Part shown: positions 9,647-19,053 of the stretch, in pieces
Layout of the letters: every line of letters begins with the position of its first letter
Numbering within the stretch: position 1 is the first letter of the stretch
Source: an uncultured Lachnospiraceae bacterium
GTDB lineage: Bacteria; Bacillota; Clostridia; Lachnospirales; Lachnospiraceae
NCBI GenBank assembly: GCA_900317555.1
Contig: ONHF01000009.1
Coordinates: forward strand, 45,545 to 109,544
Direction of reading: 5' to 3'
DNA: 64,000 bases
Notes under the pieces: generated by a model
Database searches by the model: none
Seen by the model: the letters and a program-made list of their open reading frames with translations, nothing else
Told to the model about the DNA's origin: nothing
Position numbers and translations under genes: made by a program

Positions 9647-9715
9647 AGCCGGTGCCGTCAGGGCGCCGGCTTCCTTGCAATACGCGGAAACGCCGTGCCG
9701 GCTGCAGCAGCCGGC
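9647..9715 (+). repeat. two consecutive GC-rich hairpins between upp and comEB
   Basis: AGCCGGTGC (9647-9655) pairs with GCGCCGGCT (9663-9671), and GCCGGCTG (9697-9704) pairs with CAGCCGGC (9708-9715). The first is followed only by TTCCTT, so it is at best a weak terminator or processing site. The two hairpins share the GCCGG core. Confidence 0.4.
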
Positions 9716-9738
9716 CGGGGGATCGCGCGGAGGTGAAT

Positions 9739-10227
9739 ATGTCATCCAAACGCAAAGATTATATCAGTTGGGACGAGTATTTCATGGGCGTCGCCCAGCT
9801 TGCGGGCATGCGCTCGAAGGACCCGAACACACAGGTCGGCTCCTGCATTGTCAGCAGTGATCATAAGATTCTTTCCATGGGGTATAATGGCCTGCCGAAG
9901 GGGTGCGACGATGATGTTTTTCCGTGGGACAGGGACGGAGCGGACCAGCTGATGACCAAATATCCGTATGTCACACACAGTGAACTGAATGCGATATTAA
10001 ATTACCGTGGTGGATCGCTGGAAGGCGCGACTTTATATGTCTCTCTTTTCCCATGCAATGAATGCGCGAAGGCGATCATTCAGGCGGGCATCAAGAATGT
10101 CGTTTACGACAGCGACAAGTATGCGGATTCGGAGGCAACGATCGCGAGCAAACGGATGTTTAACGCGGCAGGGGTAAGGTACTATCAGTATCAGCGGACG
10201 GGCAGAAAAATTGAGCTGAATGTTTAG
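9739..10227 (+). CDS. comEB: dCMP deaminase (ComEB family)
   Basis: Zinc enzyme that converts dCMP (or a related cytidine nucleotide) to dUMP for thymidylate synthesis. 162 residues. Zinc ligands are the His of HSELNAIL and the two Cys of PCNECAKAI, with the Glu of HSE as the proton shuttle. The N-terminal SKDPNTQVGSCIV motif is typical of deoxycytidylate deaminases. I start at ATG 9739, preceded by GGAGGTGAAT; the longer frame from 9568 overlaps upp in another frame and has no ribosome site. Confidence 0.93.
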   Translation: MSSKRKDYISWDEYFMGVAQLAGMRSKDPNTQVGSCIVSSDHKILSMGYNGLPKGCDDDVFPWDRDGADQLMTKYPYVTHSELNAILNYRGGSLEGATLYVSLFPCNECAKAIIQAGIKNVVYDSDKYADSEATIASKRMFNAAGVRYYQYQRTGRKIELNV

Positions 10228-10254
10228 GAATAGCCGGGCGGAGCGGATTTCTTA

Positions 10255-11553
10255 ATGGGGAAAAAGACAGACGGACAGATGAAAAACAGGAAAGGCGGGG
10301 CGAGCGTTCAAAGGTGCGTTCTTTCGGTGTGCGCGCTTCTGGGGGCTGCCTTTCTAACCATGTCTTTTCCTCTTAGCGCAAGAGCGGATATCAAGGAAAC
10401 GCAGAAGAAGCTTGACGACGCCAAAAAGGCGGCCTCAGAGACGAAAGACGCGATCGGCAGCAACCAGAACACAATTGACAGTCTGGAAGATACGCATTCC
10501 GAGCTGACGGGGCAGCTTGCGGATTTTAATTCGCAGATGACACAGATTACCGGAAAGCTCAATGATCTGGACAATCAGATCACGAAGAAACAAGACGAGA
10601 TTGCGGGCACGCAGCAGTCGCTTTCCGATACGCAGGAGACGCTCGACGAGACACAGAAGTCTCTGGAAGAAGCGCAGAAGAAAATGGCGGACCAGTATGC
10701 CGCGATGAAAAAGCGTGTCCAGTTTATCTATGAACGGGGATCGAGATATTATCTGCAGACACTCATCGAGTCCAGATCGCTTTCCGAATTTTTAAGCCGG
10801 AAAGAATATATCGAGAAGCTTTCCGCGTACGATAAAAAAACGCTGGAGAATTACCGGCAGCTGGCAAAAGAGATCTCCGAAAAGAAGCAGGAAGTCGAGA
10901 AGAAAAAGGAAGAGCTCGAGCAGCAGAAGGCGTCGCTCGAATCCCAGCAGTCGGATCTGGTCGGTCTTCACAGCGAGCAGAAGAACCAGCAGAATAAAGT
11001 ATCGGATCTGATTAACCGGACGAACGGCAGCATTTCACTGACAACGCAGCAGCTGGCGGACGCGAACGCGGTCGCGGATTCCCTCCAGCAGAAGCTGGAT
11101 GAGCAGAATCAGCAGATTTCCGCTCTGGAGAAGCAGCTGGCGGAGGAAAAACGGCTGCAGGCACTTTCCGACGCGAGTGTCTGGAGAGATATCTCCCAGA
11201 TTACATTTGCCGATGGAGACCGGTATCTTCTTGCCAATCTGATATATTGCGAGGCAGGCAACCAACCCTATGAGGGACAGGTTGCGGTCGGAGCGGTCGT
11301 CATGAACCGCGTGATGTCGGGCGCGTTTCCGAGTACGGTTTCCGGCGTGATTTACCAGTCCTGGCAGTTTGAACCCGCCGCGACAGGAAGGCTCGCGATC
11401 GCGCTTGCGAATGACGAGGCAACCGACGCCTGCTATCAGGCAGCCGATGCCGCGATGAGCGGACAGACGCCGGTCGGGAACTGTCTGTTTTTCCGGACAC
11501 CGATTCCGGAGGTGACTCCGAAGTATACAATCGGCGGACATATTTTCTATTGA
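10255..11553 (+). CDS. secreted coiled-coil cell wall hydrolase, SleB-like catalytic domain
   Basis: 432 residues. A basic N-terminus and hydrophobic segment (about 22-44, ending SARA-D) form a signal peptide. Residues about 45-310 are a long Gln/Lys/Glu coiled coil of the PcsB type. The C-terminal domain (about 320-432) is of the SleB/CwlJ cell-wall-hydrolase family, with E333 in ANLIYCEAGNQPYEGQVAVG and the closing FFRTP. The likely role is cleavage of peptidoglycan at division or remodelling sites. The start is either ATG 10255 or ATG 10279; both leave the signal peptide intact. A second coiled-coil hydrolase of the same architecture but with an NlpC/P60 domain lies at 60909-62309. Confidence 0.85.
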   Translation: MGKKTDGQMKNRKGGASVQRCVLSVCALLGAAFLTMSFPLSARADIKETQKKLDDAKKAASETKDAIGSNQNTIDSLEDTHSELTGQLADFNSQMTQITGKLNDLDNQITKKQDEIAGTQQSLSDTQETLDETQKSLEEAQKKMADQYAAMKKRVQFIYERGSRYYLQTLIESRSLSEFLSRKEYIEKLSAYDKKTLENYRQLAKEISEKKQEVEKKKEELEQQKASLESQQSDLVGLHSEQKNQQNKVSDLINRTNGSISLTTQQLADANAVADSLQQKLDEQNQQISALEKQLAEEKRLQALSDASVWRDISQITFADGDRYLLANLIYCEAGNQPYEGQVAVGAVVMNRVMSGAFPSTVSGVIYQSWQFEPAATGRLAIALANDEATDACYQAADAAMSGQTPVGNCLFFRTPIPEVTPKYTIGGHIFY

Positions 11554-11632
11554 CGGGGTGAAATGTTGCATAAATCAGCGTTGTCGGTTTTCGACTATTC
11601 TACAGAAAATAAAAACCGCTCCGTAAATTCCG

Positions 11633-11659
11633 TTGAGAGCCCGCGACAAATAGTATAAT
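11633..11659 (+). promoter_or_regulatory. probable promoter of the atp operon
   Basis: A consensus TATAAT (11654-11659) is preceded by TTGAGA (11633-11638) with a short 15-base spacer. It lies 51 bases ahead of atpZ, and the preceding gene ends 100 bases upstream. The -10 is strong and the -35 assignment is weak. Confidence 0.45.
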
Positions 11660-11710
11660 ATTGTATTAATCGTTTGCGGGATTTCTTATTCTGCAGCGGG
11701 GGAAGAAGTT

Positions 11711-11995
11711 ATGGAAGGCAGTACGTTTTTGAAACAGTGGTCTGAAATCCTGAGAAATATAACGCTTCTGGGACAGCTGGGGCTTTCGCTCGCAATGCCG
11801 CTGCTTCTATGCCTTGCAGTGTGCTGGCTGCTGATCGTAAAAGGCGGGCTTTCCGCATGGATCTATGTGCCGGGCTTTATTCTTGGTATCGGCGCGTCCT
11901 GCATGACCGCGTACAAGGTTTACAAGGCAGCCATGGCGAAGGAAGACAGGAACCGGAAGAACCGGCCTTCGAGAGGCTATAACCGGCATATTTGA
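11711..11995 (+). CDS. atpZ: AtpZ/AtpI-like small ATP synthase accessory membrane protein
   Basis: 94 residues with two membrane helices (about 21-44 and 50-72) and a basic C-terminus, the shape of the AtpZ family encoded at the head of bacterial atp operons. These proteins are thought to help c-ring assembly or Mg2+/Ca2+ handling. Identification rests on size, topology and position; the sequence GLSLAMPLLLCLAVCWLL is only loosely diagnostic. Confidence 0.7.
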   Translation: MEGSTFLKQWSEILRNITLLGQLGLSLAMPLLLCLAVCWLLIVKGGLSAWIYVPGFILGIGASCMTAYKVYKAAMAKEDRNRKNRPSRGYNRHI

Positions 11996-12061
11996 ATACG
12001 CGGAGTAACACAAAGACGAGTTTTGACGGCCTTCAGAAGCCGGAAGGAATACGGACAGCAA

Positions 12062-12553
12062 ATGAAGATACAGAAGGCAGTATGGAAGGAAACGGGATTT
12101 GTGGCGGCCGGAACCGGGGCAGGAACGATTCTGATGATCGCTGTTTTCGCGGGGCTGCACAAGGTAATGCCCGCATCTGTTCCTATGGATGCGCCGGTAG
12201 CCGCAGGAGCAGCCGCAGGCTTTTGCGTTGCGGTTTTGAATTTTTTCCTGATGGGGTTAGCTGTACAGAAGGTGGCCGGCAGTACGAATGAAGACTTTGC
12301 ACGCCGGGCAATGACGGTGAGCTACCGGTACCGCACGCTGATGCAGCTTTTGTGGTGTGTGCTTGCTTTCGCGCTTCCTGTTTTCAACGCGGCGGCGGGG
12401 ATTATTCCTTTGTTTATTCCGAGTGTTCTCATTAAGGCAAGAGGCATTCTTTTGAAAGGAAAAGGAAGGAAGCCTTCCGCGGGAGAAGAGCGCGTAGACA
12501 TTCATAAAGAGCAGCAAGATGGTGAAACGAAGGAGGTGGATGCGCAGGTATGA
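12062..12553 (+). CDS. atpI: ATP synthase subunit I-like membrane protein
   Basis: 163 residues with about four membrane helices (about 10-30, 41-62, 90-108, 112-132) and a charged C-terminal tail. AtpI proteins act in c-ring assembly. I start at ATG 12062 (AAGGA about 9 bases ahead); a TTG at 12023 would add 13 residues without a clear ribosome site. The stop overlaps the atpB start as ATGA, which suggests translational coupling. The call rests on position and topology. Confidence 0.65.
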   Translation: MKIQKAVWKETGFVAAGTGAGTILMIAVFAGLHKVMPASVPMDAPVAAGAAAGFCVAVLNFFLMGLAVQKVAGSTNEDFARRAMTVSYRYRTLMQLLWCVLAFALPVFNAAAGIIPLFIPSVLIKARGILLKGKGRKPSAGEERVDIHKEQQDGETKEVDAQV

Positions 12554-13314
12554 CCTTTTCAATTGAAGGGGCAAGGATATTCGCGAGGATTCACACAGGG
12601 ATTCCGGTACTAGGGGATATTCTGATTTCCGAGACGCTCGTAGTCAGCTGGATTGTCATGGCTATCATTACAGTTCTGTGTATCGTGCTGACAAGAAACC
12701 TGAAGGTTACGAACATTTCAAAGCGGCAGGCTCTTGCGGAAATGCTTGTGGAGACGGCGAATAATTTTGTCCGGAACAATACCGGCGGCGGACATAAGTT
12801 TGATAAACTGATCCCGTTCGTGGCGGCGCTGTTTACAACAAGCGTTATTTCGAATCTGATTTCTCTGATCGGGCTTCGCAGCCCTACGGCAGATCTTTCA
12901 ACGGAGGCCGCCTGGGCTGTCGTAGTCTTCATCATGATCACCGCGGAGAAGATCAAGGCAAGCGGAATCCTCGGTTATCTGAAAGGATTCACAACGCCGA
13001 TTTTCATTATGACGCCGTTTAATATTCTGTCGGAAATCGCAACGCCGATCAGTATGGCATGCCGTCATTTCGGCAATATCCTTTCCGGCGTTGTTATCAA
13101 CGGACTGATTTACTGGTCTTTATCCGTAGCTACAAACCGTCTGTTCGGGCTGATTCCCGGCGCGGTCGGAAGAGTTCTATCGAACATTCCGTTTCTCGAC
13201 GTCGGACTTCCGGCAATCCTGTCGGTATATTTTGACTGGTTCTCGGGGATCATGCAGGCATTCATTTTCTCGATGCTGACAATCATGTACATAGCAAATG
13301 CATCCGAGGGATAA
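12550..13314 (+). CDS. atpB: F-type ATP synthase subunit a
   Basis: Stator membrane subunit that forms the ion half-channels against the c-ring. 254 residues, five to six helices. The essential stator arginine is R172 in SMACRHFGNILSG. PTADLSTEAAW and FDWFSGIMQAFIFSMLTIMYI are family motifs. A stretched ribosome site (AAGGAGG) lies 12 bases ahead of the ATG, which overlaps the atpI stop. Whether it carries H+ or Na+ cannot be read from this subunit alone; see atpE. Confidence 0.95.
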   Translation: MTFSIEGARIFARIHTGIPVLGDILISETLVVSWIVMAIITVLCIVLTRNLKVTNISKRQALAEMLVETANNFVRNNTGGGHKFDKLIPFVAALFTTSVISNLISLIGLRSPTADLSTEAAWAVVVFIMITAEKIKASGILGYLKGFTTPIFIMTPFNILSEIATPISMACRHFGNILSGVVINGLIYWSLSVATNRLFGLIPGAVGRVLSNIPFLDVGLPAILSVYFDWFSGIMQAFIFSMLTIMYIANASEG

Positions 13315-13317
13315 TAA

Positions 13318-13614
<297 letters not shown>

Positions 13615-13644
13615 GGGAGAAATCTGAAGCAAGGGAGAATTCAA

Positions 13645-14151
13645 ATGCAGGAAACACAATCGCTGGTAACGATTATACCGTGGACCTTCATTGCGCAGAT
13701 CCTGAACCTGTTCATTCAGATGTACCTGATCAAGAAGTTTCTTTTTAAGCCGATCAACAAGCTGCTCTCGAAGCGCGCGCAGCTTGCGGACAAGGAAATC
13801 AAGGACGCGGAGGCTGCAAAGTCCGAGGCGGACGGCTTGAAACAGCAGTATGAGGAAGGCCTCGCCAAGGCACAGGCACAGGCTACGCAGATTGTCCAGG
13901 ACGCGCAGAAGACCGCACAGATCCGCGCCGAAGAAGTCGTCAAAGAGGCTCAGGACCATGCGGCAGCCATCAAGGCGCAGGCCCAGGCAGATATTGAGCA
14001 GGAGAAGAAGAAAGCTGTCAATGAAGCCAAGAACCAGATCGGCGGCCTTGCCATGGATATTGCAGGCAAGGTTGTTGAAAAGGAAATCCGCGAGGAAGAC
14101 CACAAAAAGCTCATTGACGAGTTTATTGAGAACGTGGGTGACGCATCATGA
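13645..14151 (+). CDS. atpF: F-type ATP synthase subunit b
   Basis: Peripheral stalk subunit, 168 residues. One N-terminal membrane helix (about 9-28) leads into a long Ala/Gln/Lys/Glu helix that dimerises as a right-handed coiled coil and ends with a delta-binding C-terminus. AAGGGAG precedes the ATG. The stop overlaps the atpH start by ATGA. Confidence 0.95.
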   Translation: MQETQSLVTIIPWTFIAQILNLFIQMYLIKKFLFKPINKLLSKRAQLADKEIKDAEAAKSEADGLKQQYEEGLAKAQAQATQIVQDAQKTAQIRAEEVVKEAQDHAAAIKAQAQADIEQEKKKAVNEAKNQIGGLAMDIAGKVVEKEIREEDHKKLIDEFIENVGDAS

Positions 14152-14687
14152 TGAAGGATTCCGATCTTTACGGACAGAGTCTGTATGATCTGGCTTCTTC
14201 GGAGAATCTTGCAGATGATATTCTGTGTCAGATGCAGACAGTCCGGCAGCTTTTCACCGAAAATCCGGATTATGTGCGTCTTCTGACAGAACCTTCAATC
14301 CCGAAGAAGCAAAGGCTTGCACTACTGGACGAAGCGTTCGGAAGCGATATGCAGCCATATCTTCTGAACTTTTTAAAGATCCTTGTCGAGAATGGAATGG
14401 TTCGTGATTTCGGCGGCTGTTGCAGAAGATACACAGCGCTTTACAATGCCGACAGAGGAATCGCACAGGCAGAGGTGACGAGTGCGGTGCCTTTAAGCGG
14501 GCAGCAGCTTGAACGCCTGCGCGCAAAGCTGGAAGAGATCAGCGGAAAGAAAATTCAGCTGCAGCCGAAGGTTGACCCTTCGGTGCTCGGAGGACTTCGT
14601 GTTTCACTTGAAGGCAAACTCTTGGACGGTACAGTGAAGGGAAGGCTGGACGATCTTCGAAGGAAAGTCAGCGAAACAGTAATGTAA
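14148..14687 (+). CDS. atpH: F-type ATP synthase subunit delta
   Basis: Joins the peripheral stalk to the alpha3beta3 head. 179 residues, all-helical N-terminal domain (SLYDLASSENL, LLTEPSIPKKQRLALLDEAF) and the conserved C-terminal motif LQPKVDPSVLGGLRVSLEGKL... typical of OSCP/delta. The start overlaps the atpF stop. A second ATG follows immediately, and either may be used. Confidence 0.95.
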   Translation: MMKDSDLYGQSLYDLASSENLADDILCQMQTVRQLFTENPDYVRLLTEPSIPKKQRLALLDEAFGSDMQPYLLNFLKILVENGMVRDFGGCCRRYTALYNADRGIAQAEVTSAVPLSGQQLERLRAKLEEISGKKIQLQPKVDPSVLGGLRVSLEGKLLDGTVKGRLDDLRRKVSETVM

Positions 14688-14755
14688 CAGGAACTGCCGC
14701 GTTTTTAGCGGCTGGAATCGCGCCCGCCGCAGGACGCGACAAGAAGGTGGTTTGA

Positions 14756-16291
14756 ATGGAATTAAAACCGGAAAAAATATCCGAGGTAATCCGAAGCCAG
14801 ATCAAACATTACCAGAATGCCATCATTCAGAACGAAACCGGCACCGTTCTTACGGTCGGTGACGGTATTTCCAGAGTCAGCGGGCTTTTGAACTGCATGT
14901 CCGGAGAACTGCTGGAATTCGAAAACGGCACATATGGTATGGCTTTGAACCTCGAAGAGAACAGCGTTTCGGCTGTTTTGTTCGGCGAAGACACCGGTAT
15001 CGCCGAAGGGCAGACCGTGAAGCGGACCGGCAGAGTTGTATCTGTACCGGCAGGAGAGGCCATGATCGGCCGTGTTGTAAATGCAATTGGACAGCCGATT
15101 GACGGCGCAGGACCGATTGCAGCGTCCGAGTATCGCCCGGTCGAGTCGCCGGCGCCCGGTATTCTGGACCGGCAGCCCGTTAAGGAACCGCTGCAGACAG
15201 GCATCAAGGCGATCGACTCCATGATCCCGATCGGCCGGGGACAGAGAGAGCTGATTATCGGAGACCGTCAGACCGGTAAGACGACAATCGCGATTGACAC
15301 AATCCTGAACCAGAAAGATAAGAATGTCATTTGTATTTATGTAGCCATCGGTCAGAAGCGTTCGACAGTGTCGAATCTGGTATCTCAGCTGCAGGCAGGC
15401 GGCGCAATGGCTTACACGATCGTGGTTGCGGCGACGGCTTCGGAGCCTTCTCCGCTGCAGTACATTGCTCCGTACGCAGGCTGTGCGATGGGTGAGTACT
15501 TCATGCACAAGGGGCGGCACGTGCTGATCATCTACGATGATCTGTCCAAGCACGCGGTTGCTTACCGTGCACTTTCCCTGCTGATCAGAAGACCGCCGGG
15601 ACGTGAGGCATATCCCGGAGATGTCTTCTATCTGCACTCCAGGCTCCTTGAAAGAGCGGCGAAGCTCTCGGATGAAAAGGGCGGCGGTTCGCTGACCGCG
15701 CTCCCGATCATCGAGACACAGGCAGGCGATGTGTCGGCTTATATCCCGACAAACGTTATTTCGATTACGGACGGACAGATTTTCCTCGAAACCGAGCTGT
15801 TCCACTCCGGCATTATGCCGGCGGTCAACCCCGGTATTTCGGTATCCCGTGTCGGCGGTAACGCGCAGATCAAGGCGATGAAAAAGGTTGCCGGCACACT
15901 GAAGCTTGTTTACTCCCAGTACAGGGAGCTGCAGAGCTTCGCGCAATTCGGTTCCGACCTCGATGAAGATACAAAGGCTCGTCTTGCGCAAGGTGAGCGC
16001 ATCGTGGAGGTGCTTAAACAAAAGAACGCAAGTCCGGTGCCGGTTGAGAAGCAGGTCGCGATTCTGTACGCGGTTGTCCATGGCATTATTACAAATGTGG
16101 CCGTTACAGATATCGCGGAATATGAGCAGGGCTTATACCATTATCTGGATGAGAATCCGGACGGCATTGCCGCGATGAAGGAGATCCGCGAAAGCGGAAA
16201 GCTCGAAGCGGATACCGAAGACAAGCTGAAATCCGCACTGGAGACCTATACGCAGAACTTTCTGAAGGGAAAAGAAGCTGCAAAAGCCTGA
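14756..16291 (+). CDS. atpA: F-type ATP synthase subunit alpha
   Basis: Non-catalytic nucleotide-binding subunit of the head, 511 residues. The P-loop is G169-D-R-Q-T-G-K175-T. The family signature [17 protein letters not shown] is near residue 360. The N-terminal RSQIKHYQ binds delta. AAGGTGG lies ahead of the ATG. A 68-base gap separates it from atpH, the largest inside the operon; I see no promoter there. Confidence 0.98.
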   Translation: MELKPEKISEVIRSQIKHYQNAIIQNETGTVLTVGDGISRVSGLLNCMSGELLEFENGTYGMALNLEENSVSAVLFGEDTGIAEGQTVKRTGRVVSVPAGEAMIGRVVNAIGQPIDGAGPIAASEYRPVESPAPGILDRQPVKEPLQTGIKAIDSMIPIGRGQRELIIGDRQTGKTTIAIDTILNQKDKNVICIYVAIGQKRSTVSNLVSQLQAGGAMAYTIVVAATASEPSPLQYIAPYAGCAMGEYFMHKGRHVLIIYDDLSKHAVAYRALSLLIRRPPGREAYPGDVFYLHSRLLERAAKLSDEKGGGSLTALPIIETQAGDVSAYIPTNVISITDGQIFLETELFHSGIMPAVNPGISVSRVGGNAQIKAMKKVAGTLKLVYSQYRELQSFAQFGSDLDEDTKARLAQGERIVEVLKQKNASPVPVEKQVAILYAVVHGIITNVAVTDIAEYEQGLYHYLDENPDGIAAMKEIRESGKLEADTEDKLKSALETYTQNFLKGKEAAKA

Positions 16292-16317
16292 CACAGAAGT
16301 GATAAGGAGGAATTTTC

Positions 16318-17184
16318 ATGGCTGGAGCAAATATGAAGGCCGTCAAACTCCGGATCAGCAGTGTCCAGAATACGATGCAGATCACGAAGGCCATGCAGCT
16401 GGTGGCAGCATCGAAGCTGCGCAAGGCAAAGGAACGGGCGGATGAGAGCAAGCCCTATCTTTCCATCCTCGGAAAGACACTGGAAGACATAGCGAACTCG
16501 AACCGCGACTTCCAGTCGCCATACTCGAAGCCGTCCGGCAGCGACAGGTGGCTGTTTATAGTCATCGCCGGCGACAGAGGACTTGCGGGAGGCTATAATT
16601 CGAATCTTTTCCGTTTCATGGAGAGCGAGACAAAGGGCCGGGACTATGATGTTTTTCCCCTTGGCAGGAAGAGCGTAGAATATTTCCGGCATAAAAACGT
16701 AAAGCTTTTCACCGAGGAATATGCGGAGGTTGCGAAGGTTGGAGTTTCAGACTGCTTTGAAATCGCGCGTGAAATCTGCGATGCGTTTCGGAAAGGGGAG
16801 TATGGCCATGTATTTCTGTGCTATACAAACTTTGTTTCCATGCTGAATCAGACACCGTCAGCGACGTCCCTTCTTCCTCTGTCCGATTTCAGAACCGGGG
16901 AAAAGAGAGAATCAGATGGCAAGGCGAAGAATCTGATTCTGTATGAGCCGGATTCGGAAGAGGTATTCAACACAGTAGTTCCGGAATATCTGGCAGGACT
17001 TCTGTACACAAGTATCAATGTATCCGTTGCCAGTGAACTCGCCGCGCGGCGGACAGCAATGGAAGCCGCGACAGATAATGCAGAGGAAATGATCGAAAAC
17101 CTGAGCCTGTTCTACAACAGAGCGCGGCAGGCAAGCATTACGCAGGAGATCACGGAGATCGTCGCGGGTGCGGAAGAACCCTGA
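16318..17184 (+). CDS. atpG: F-type ATP synthase subunit gamma
   Basis: Central rotating shaft, 288 residues. N-terminal helix KAVKLRISSVQNTMQITKAM, the Rossmann-like centre IVIAGDRGLAGGYNSN and the C-terminal helix ENLSLFYNRARQASITQEIT are all as expected. AAGGAGG precedes the ATG. Confidence 0.97.
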   Translation: MAGANMKAVKLRISSVQNTMQITKAMQLVAASKLRKAKERADESKPYLSILGKTLEDIANSNRDFQSPYSKPSGSDRWLFIVIAGDRGLAGGYNSNLFRFMESETKGRDYDVFPLGRKSVEYFRHKNVKLFTEEYAEVAKVGVSDCFEIAREICDAFRKGEYGHVFLCYTNFVSMLNQTPSATSLLPLSDFRTGEKRESDGKAKNLILYEPDSEEVFNTVVPEYLAGLLYTSINVSVASELAARRTAMEAATDNAEEMIENLSLFYNRARQASITQEITEIVAGAEEP

Positions 17185-17214
17185 GACGCTGCTGTTTGGC
17201 ATGGGAGGAGTTAA

Positions 17215-18612
<1,398 letters not shown>

Positions 18613-18630
18613 CGGGAAGGGAGAGCGGTT

Positions 18631-19041
18631 ATGGCAACCTTCCATCTGCAGGTCGTGTCCATGGATGGCCTTGAATATGACGGGGATGTGGAAAGAATTA
18701 CGCTTCGCACGGTGAACGGCGATGTCGCGATTCTTGCGAGACATACCAATTACTGCACCGCGGTTGGCATGGGAACCGCGAGTATCGTTCTTCCCGGCGG
18801 GGAGACGAAGAAGGCCGCCTGTATCGGCGGCATGCTCTCTGTCATGGATGGAGAGTGCCATGTGATCCCGACCACCTGGGAGTGGAGCGATGAAATTGAC
18901 CTTGATCGTGCGCAGGCCGCAAAAGCCCGCGCCGAAGAGAGACTCAAAGACGCGCAGCTCACCAAGGAGGCCAGAGTCCGTGCGGAGGCAAAGCTTTACC
19001 GCGCACTTGTCCGGATCGGGACAGCGGACGGCAAAAAATAA
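18631..19041 (+). CDS. atpC: F-type ATP synthase subunit epsilon
   Basis: Rotor subunit and inhibitor of ATP hydrolysis, 136 residues. An N-terminal beta-sandwich (TVNGDVAILARHTNYCTAV) and a C-terminal helical hairpin (about 88-136) are present. It is the last classical gene of the operon; the next gene begins 12 bases later. Confidence 0.93.
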   Translation: MATFHLQVVSMDGLEYDGDVERITLRTVNGDVAILARHTNYCTAVGMGTASIVLPGGETKKAACIGGMLSVMDGECHVIPTTWEWSDEIDLDRAQAAKARAEERLKDAQLTKEARVRAEAKLYRALVRIGTADGKK

Positions 19042-19053
19042 GTTCAGGAATAC

